Positions 61,101 to 64,000 of a stretch of 64,000 nt of DNA are shown in pieces. The notes beneath the pieces were generated by a model, which was not told the DNA's origin, searched no databases, and was given only the letters and a program-made list of their open reading frames with translations. Within the stretch, counting starts at the first letter, position 1. Each line of letters begins with the position of its first letter. The stretch is from Liquidambar formosana. Lineage: Eukaryota; Streptophyta; Magnoliopsida; Saxifragales; Altingiaceae. The DNA is taken from assembly GCA_039720395.1 (NCBI GenBank), contig CM077826.1, forward strand, positions 22,321,053 through 22,385,052. Direction: 5' to 3'. Both the position numbers and the translations under genes were made by a program.

Positions 61101-63697
61101 TATGGAGTTCAGGTCGTGGCATCCAAATTTGGGTGTTTTGTAACTAAAGGTTTGTATTAGATGGTGATAATAACCCTGACATTATTTTCATTGGTGGGGA
61201 TGATTAGACTCGGGGGAGATGGGGGGGGGGGGGGGGGGGGGGGGGGGGGTCAAGTGACACTCCTAAGATTTTATTTATTATTTTGTATGTTAATTATTAA
61301 GTTTATAATATTTCTAAATTTGACCCTTCCTAAAATATGTTTTGACCCTCTTGAGGTCTTATTTGATCCAACTTTATTCTTATTTTGACCCTTCCATTAC
61401 TACACAAACATTAACCCTTTAGTTTTTCATTTTTCTACCCTAAATTTGCTGATTTCATAGCTTCAACCTACAATTTTTATATTTACAGCTGATAGCTTAG
61501 TCAGTTAACATTGGATATGGAGAAATTAAAGAATTGAATAGTCTTTTTGAGGTTGTGGGGGCATTATTCAAATATCAATCAATTTTTTAGTATGTATATT
61601 TATCTTTAGATCACTATTTATACTTATCATTAGTCTTGATTCTTGACCCTTCAAGGCTAAAATCCTGGCTCCACCACTGATTAGTCTATTGATTGTTTTT
61701 GATTGTTTAACTTGGTATGGAGTTGAGGTGGTGGCATACCAAATTTGGGTGTGTTGTAACTAAAGGTTTGTACTTTGTACTAGATGGTGATAATAACCTT
61801 GAGATTATTTTCATTCCATTGGTGGGGTTGATTAGACTATTGAATTTTTATACTGAAATGTTTCCAATTTGCTGTATGAACTGGGCCATACGCCTATACG
61901 GAACTAATAATTTTGGAACTTGTGTCATATAATATCATGGACTGTTCTGTTTGACGTTTCTATTTACAAGCATCAGCATTAGAATTTTTTGACAACTTAG
62001 CTTATGGACCAAGTGATTTTGCTTGCATGAAACACTTGTGGCTGCTTTCCTTTTTCATTTTTTTTTTTTCCTTTGAAATTGCCTTGCTAGATGTGACTTC
62101 AATTGCTCATAATGTATTTCTACAAGTATGTGAATCCAATTTAAGCTCAAAAAGGGAGACCATTCATTTGGATAAGTACTTTCTATTTCGTGGCATGTGT
62201 CTGGGATAAAGTGGGATTGCAGAACAGGATTTATGTAACCAACCACATAGTTGAAATAGGGCTTTGTTGAGTTGTATTATGATATACCATTTTAACAAGA
62301 AACGGGGTGGTAGATCTGGCTGTTGGAATAGGATACAATCAGGAGACTCCGGAGATTTCATAGACCATACATGCTTGTAGTATTTTTGTGTTCATTCCCC
62401 CCCCCCCCCCCCCCCCCCCCCCCACAACACAAAAAAAATAAAATAAAATAATATCCTTCCATTTTAATCTCTTTTAATGGTGCGTTCAGGCAAAAATACA
62501 TGTAGAACAAAGCAGGTAACAACTACCTCTGCGATCTCAATGGGACAGTACCAATGAAACATTTCTCATAGAATATGCACTTGTGATTTTTTACATGCTC
62601 CTATCATAATAATTAGGCATCATTCACTTAGCTTATGGATTTTTTGTGTTTTGCGGGTTGTATACTTCTTTTTACTACTCTTCTTTCCATGATTGAAGGA
62701 GAATTCTAAAATTTTGTGGCAATCCTATATGCATGTTCACTGCCACTTTGAGTATCTGTACAGAACTACAGACACAACACATTTATTGAGAATAAGAAAC
62801 TCTGTATTCAACAGAAAAATTTGTAATTGTTAGTTGCCTCTTGTCTATGATTTGAAATGACAGATGTCTACCCAATCTTCAAAAATTATATACCATTACT
62901 TGTTTACCTTGAAATCCCGGTTGTGCTATGTGATTTGGAAAGATAGCTGGCTGTATTCTTCAGTTTCTTGGCAGGCACTTAAGCGTATCTTTGTTGTGCA
63001 TGTTCTTTCTGACTGGGAAAATATGACCATCTATACTCCTGTGGCTTCTCCCATGCAGGTGGCAGAGTGGGGAATGATGAGTATGTGTGATGCTGAGAGG
63101 AGACTCCTAGCTAATGCATTGCTTGATTTCTCCAATGAATGGTTTGTCCTCCTGTCCGAGTCATGCATTCCTCTTCACAATTTCAGTATTGTCTATCGCT
63201 ACATATCAAGATCCCGGTACAGCTTTATGGGCTCTTTCGATGAACCTGGACCCTATGGGAGAGGACGCTATAACGGAAACATGGAACCTGAGGTCAAACT
63301 CAGCCAGTGGCGTAAAGGGGCTCAGTGGTTTGAAGTTAATCGAAAACTTGCAGTCAACATCGTTGAAGACGTCACTTACTACCCAAAGTTCAAGGAGTTT
63401 TGCAGACCAGCATGTTACGTGGATGAGCACTACTTCCCAACCATGCTGACCATCCAATCTCCTCATCTCTTGGCAAACAGGACCCTCACTTGGGTAGACT
63501 GGTCAAGGGGTGGTGCTCACCCTGCTACATTTGGGAAGGCTGATATTACAGAGGAATTCTTTAAGAAAATTTTTGAAGGTGAAACATGCATTTACAACAA
63601 TCAGCCATCTTCGGTTTGTTTCCTTTTTGCAAGAAAGTTTGCTCCAAATGCTTTAGATTCACTGCTAGGAATTGCATCCAAAATTTTTGGGTTTTGA
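58199..63697 (+). CDS. BC10-like glycosyltransferase (DUF266, core-2/I-branching family)
   Basis: Two coding exons: 58199-58717 (173 codons) and 63059-63697 (212 codons plus stop), joined across a 4341-bp GT-AG intron at IPSQ/VAEWG in phase 0; 385 residues, normal for the family. The start at 58199 ([13 protein letters not shown]) fits plant relatives. A short cytosolic N-terminus is followed by one membrane span (about 30-52), a type II signal-anchor topology for the Golgi. Then [23 protein letters not shown] and [14 protein letters not shown] begin the Branch domain; exon 2 adds [84 protein letters not shown]. These are the conserved DUF266 blocks, with the cysteines and acidic residues present. 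The rice relative BC10 affects cell-wall cellulose and arabinogalactan proteins; donor and acceptor here are unknown. Confidence 0.94.
58718..63058 (+). other. Glycosyltransferase intron 1, 4.3 kb, with repeats and homopolymers
   Basis: Contains a diverged tandem repeat with words CCAATCCTAT and GGGATTGGGCAC (60000-60230), a direct duplication at 61092-61211 and 61707-61839 with an insert between, a run of 29 G at 61221-61249 and a run of 27 C at 62397-62423. No nested gene was found. Confidence 0.85.
61092..61839. repeat. Direct repeat pair with an inserted element
   Basis: About 120-130 bases starting TTAACTTGGTATGGAGTT recur at 61092 and 61707 (615 apart). Between them, 61212-61676 is flanked by GATTAGACT and GATTAGTCT and ends GGCTCCACCACT, a GGAGCCA-type transposon terminus, so a short element appears to have entered the first copy. 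Confidence 0.65.
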
Positions 63698-64000
63698 AAA
63701 ATGGTTGGCCTGATTTACATTTTTGGAAGAATTGTTATTTGGAGTACGTGAGTTTGGTTGTGAACCCACTCTTAGGTTAATCCGTGAATGTAATCAATCT
63801 CTTTTCTACCCGTAGTTGACAGGCCTCTTCAAATATTAGTGGTAAAAGCATTTCAAATACACACAAAATTAGAATCTAAATTTAGAATGTATTGCTTTTG
63901 TATCATAATAAATAAATATTGTGATCTCCCTTTTGGTGGGATGCCCTTCCATCTCTCACTTGGGTTCTTTACATTTGATTTTGCATAAGATTGAAGCATT
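63698..64000 (+). other. 3' region of the glycosyltransferase gene
   Basis: A+T-rich DNA after the stop, with AATAAATAAATATTG at about 63910, a possible polyadenylation signal region. Confidence 0.5.

Noticed and set aside
62864..63058. 65-residue N-terminal extension of the second glycosyltransferase exon
   Set aside because: It is intron read-through; the AG at 63057-63058 gives the exact in-phase join to exon 1 and the family sequence VAEWG.

Overview
This is nuclear DNA of a flowering plant, most likely a woody eudicot. The evidence is long A+T-rich introns with GT-AG borders, plant-specific gene families, and a dense mix of plant transposable elements (L1-type LINE, tRNA-derived SINEs, a TRIM, hAT, Mutator-like, PIF/Harbinger and Stowaway elements, and Helitrons). 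I cannot name the species. Four host genes can be supported: the N-terminal exons of a neprosin-family (DUF239/DUF4409) secreted protein running off the left edge on the minus strand (534-1016); a ten-exon, 547-residue RNA (uracil-5-)-methyltransferase of the TrmA/RlmD type on the minus strand (14545-30522); the 62-residue ribosomal protein eS30 on the plus strand (39368-41563); and a two-exon, 385-residue BC10-like (DUF266, core-2/I-branching) glycosyltransferase on the plus strand (58199-63697). All four have consistent splice phases and no internal stops in the exons seen. Layout: 1-1.1 kb neprosin-like gene; 1.6-3.7 kb a four-level nest of DNA transposons, one layer carrying a duplicated piece of a secreted-protein gene; 4.2-5.0 kb tandem repeats; 5.9-6.4 kb a TRIM; 6.8-7.5 kb a retroelement scar; 7.5-8.2 kb a hAT-type element; 9.2-11.3 kb a Mutator-like element inside a decayed LINE; 11.3-11.9 kb a coiled-coil relic; 14.5-30.5 kb the methyltransferase gene, whose third intron holds an antisense LINE broken by two hAT-type elements and a Helitron, and whose other introns hold SINEs and a foldback; 30.7-33.3 kb small elements; 33.6-38.8 kb a complete-length but mutated PIF/Harbinger element; 39-41.6 kb the eS30 gene; 42-57 kb intergenic DNA with MITEs, a Helitron, Stowaway elements and a SINE; 57.5-63.9 kb the glycosyltransferase gene. 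The four host genes are in unrelated pathways (secreted protein, RNA modification, translation, Golgi/cell-wall glycosylation) and do not appear to work together. The most notable content is the record of insertions: several can be dated relative to each other because removing an insert and one target-site copy rejoins the reading frame or the older element.
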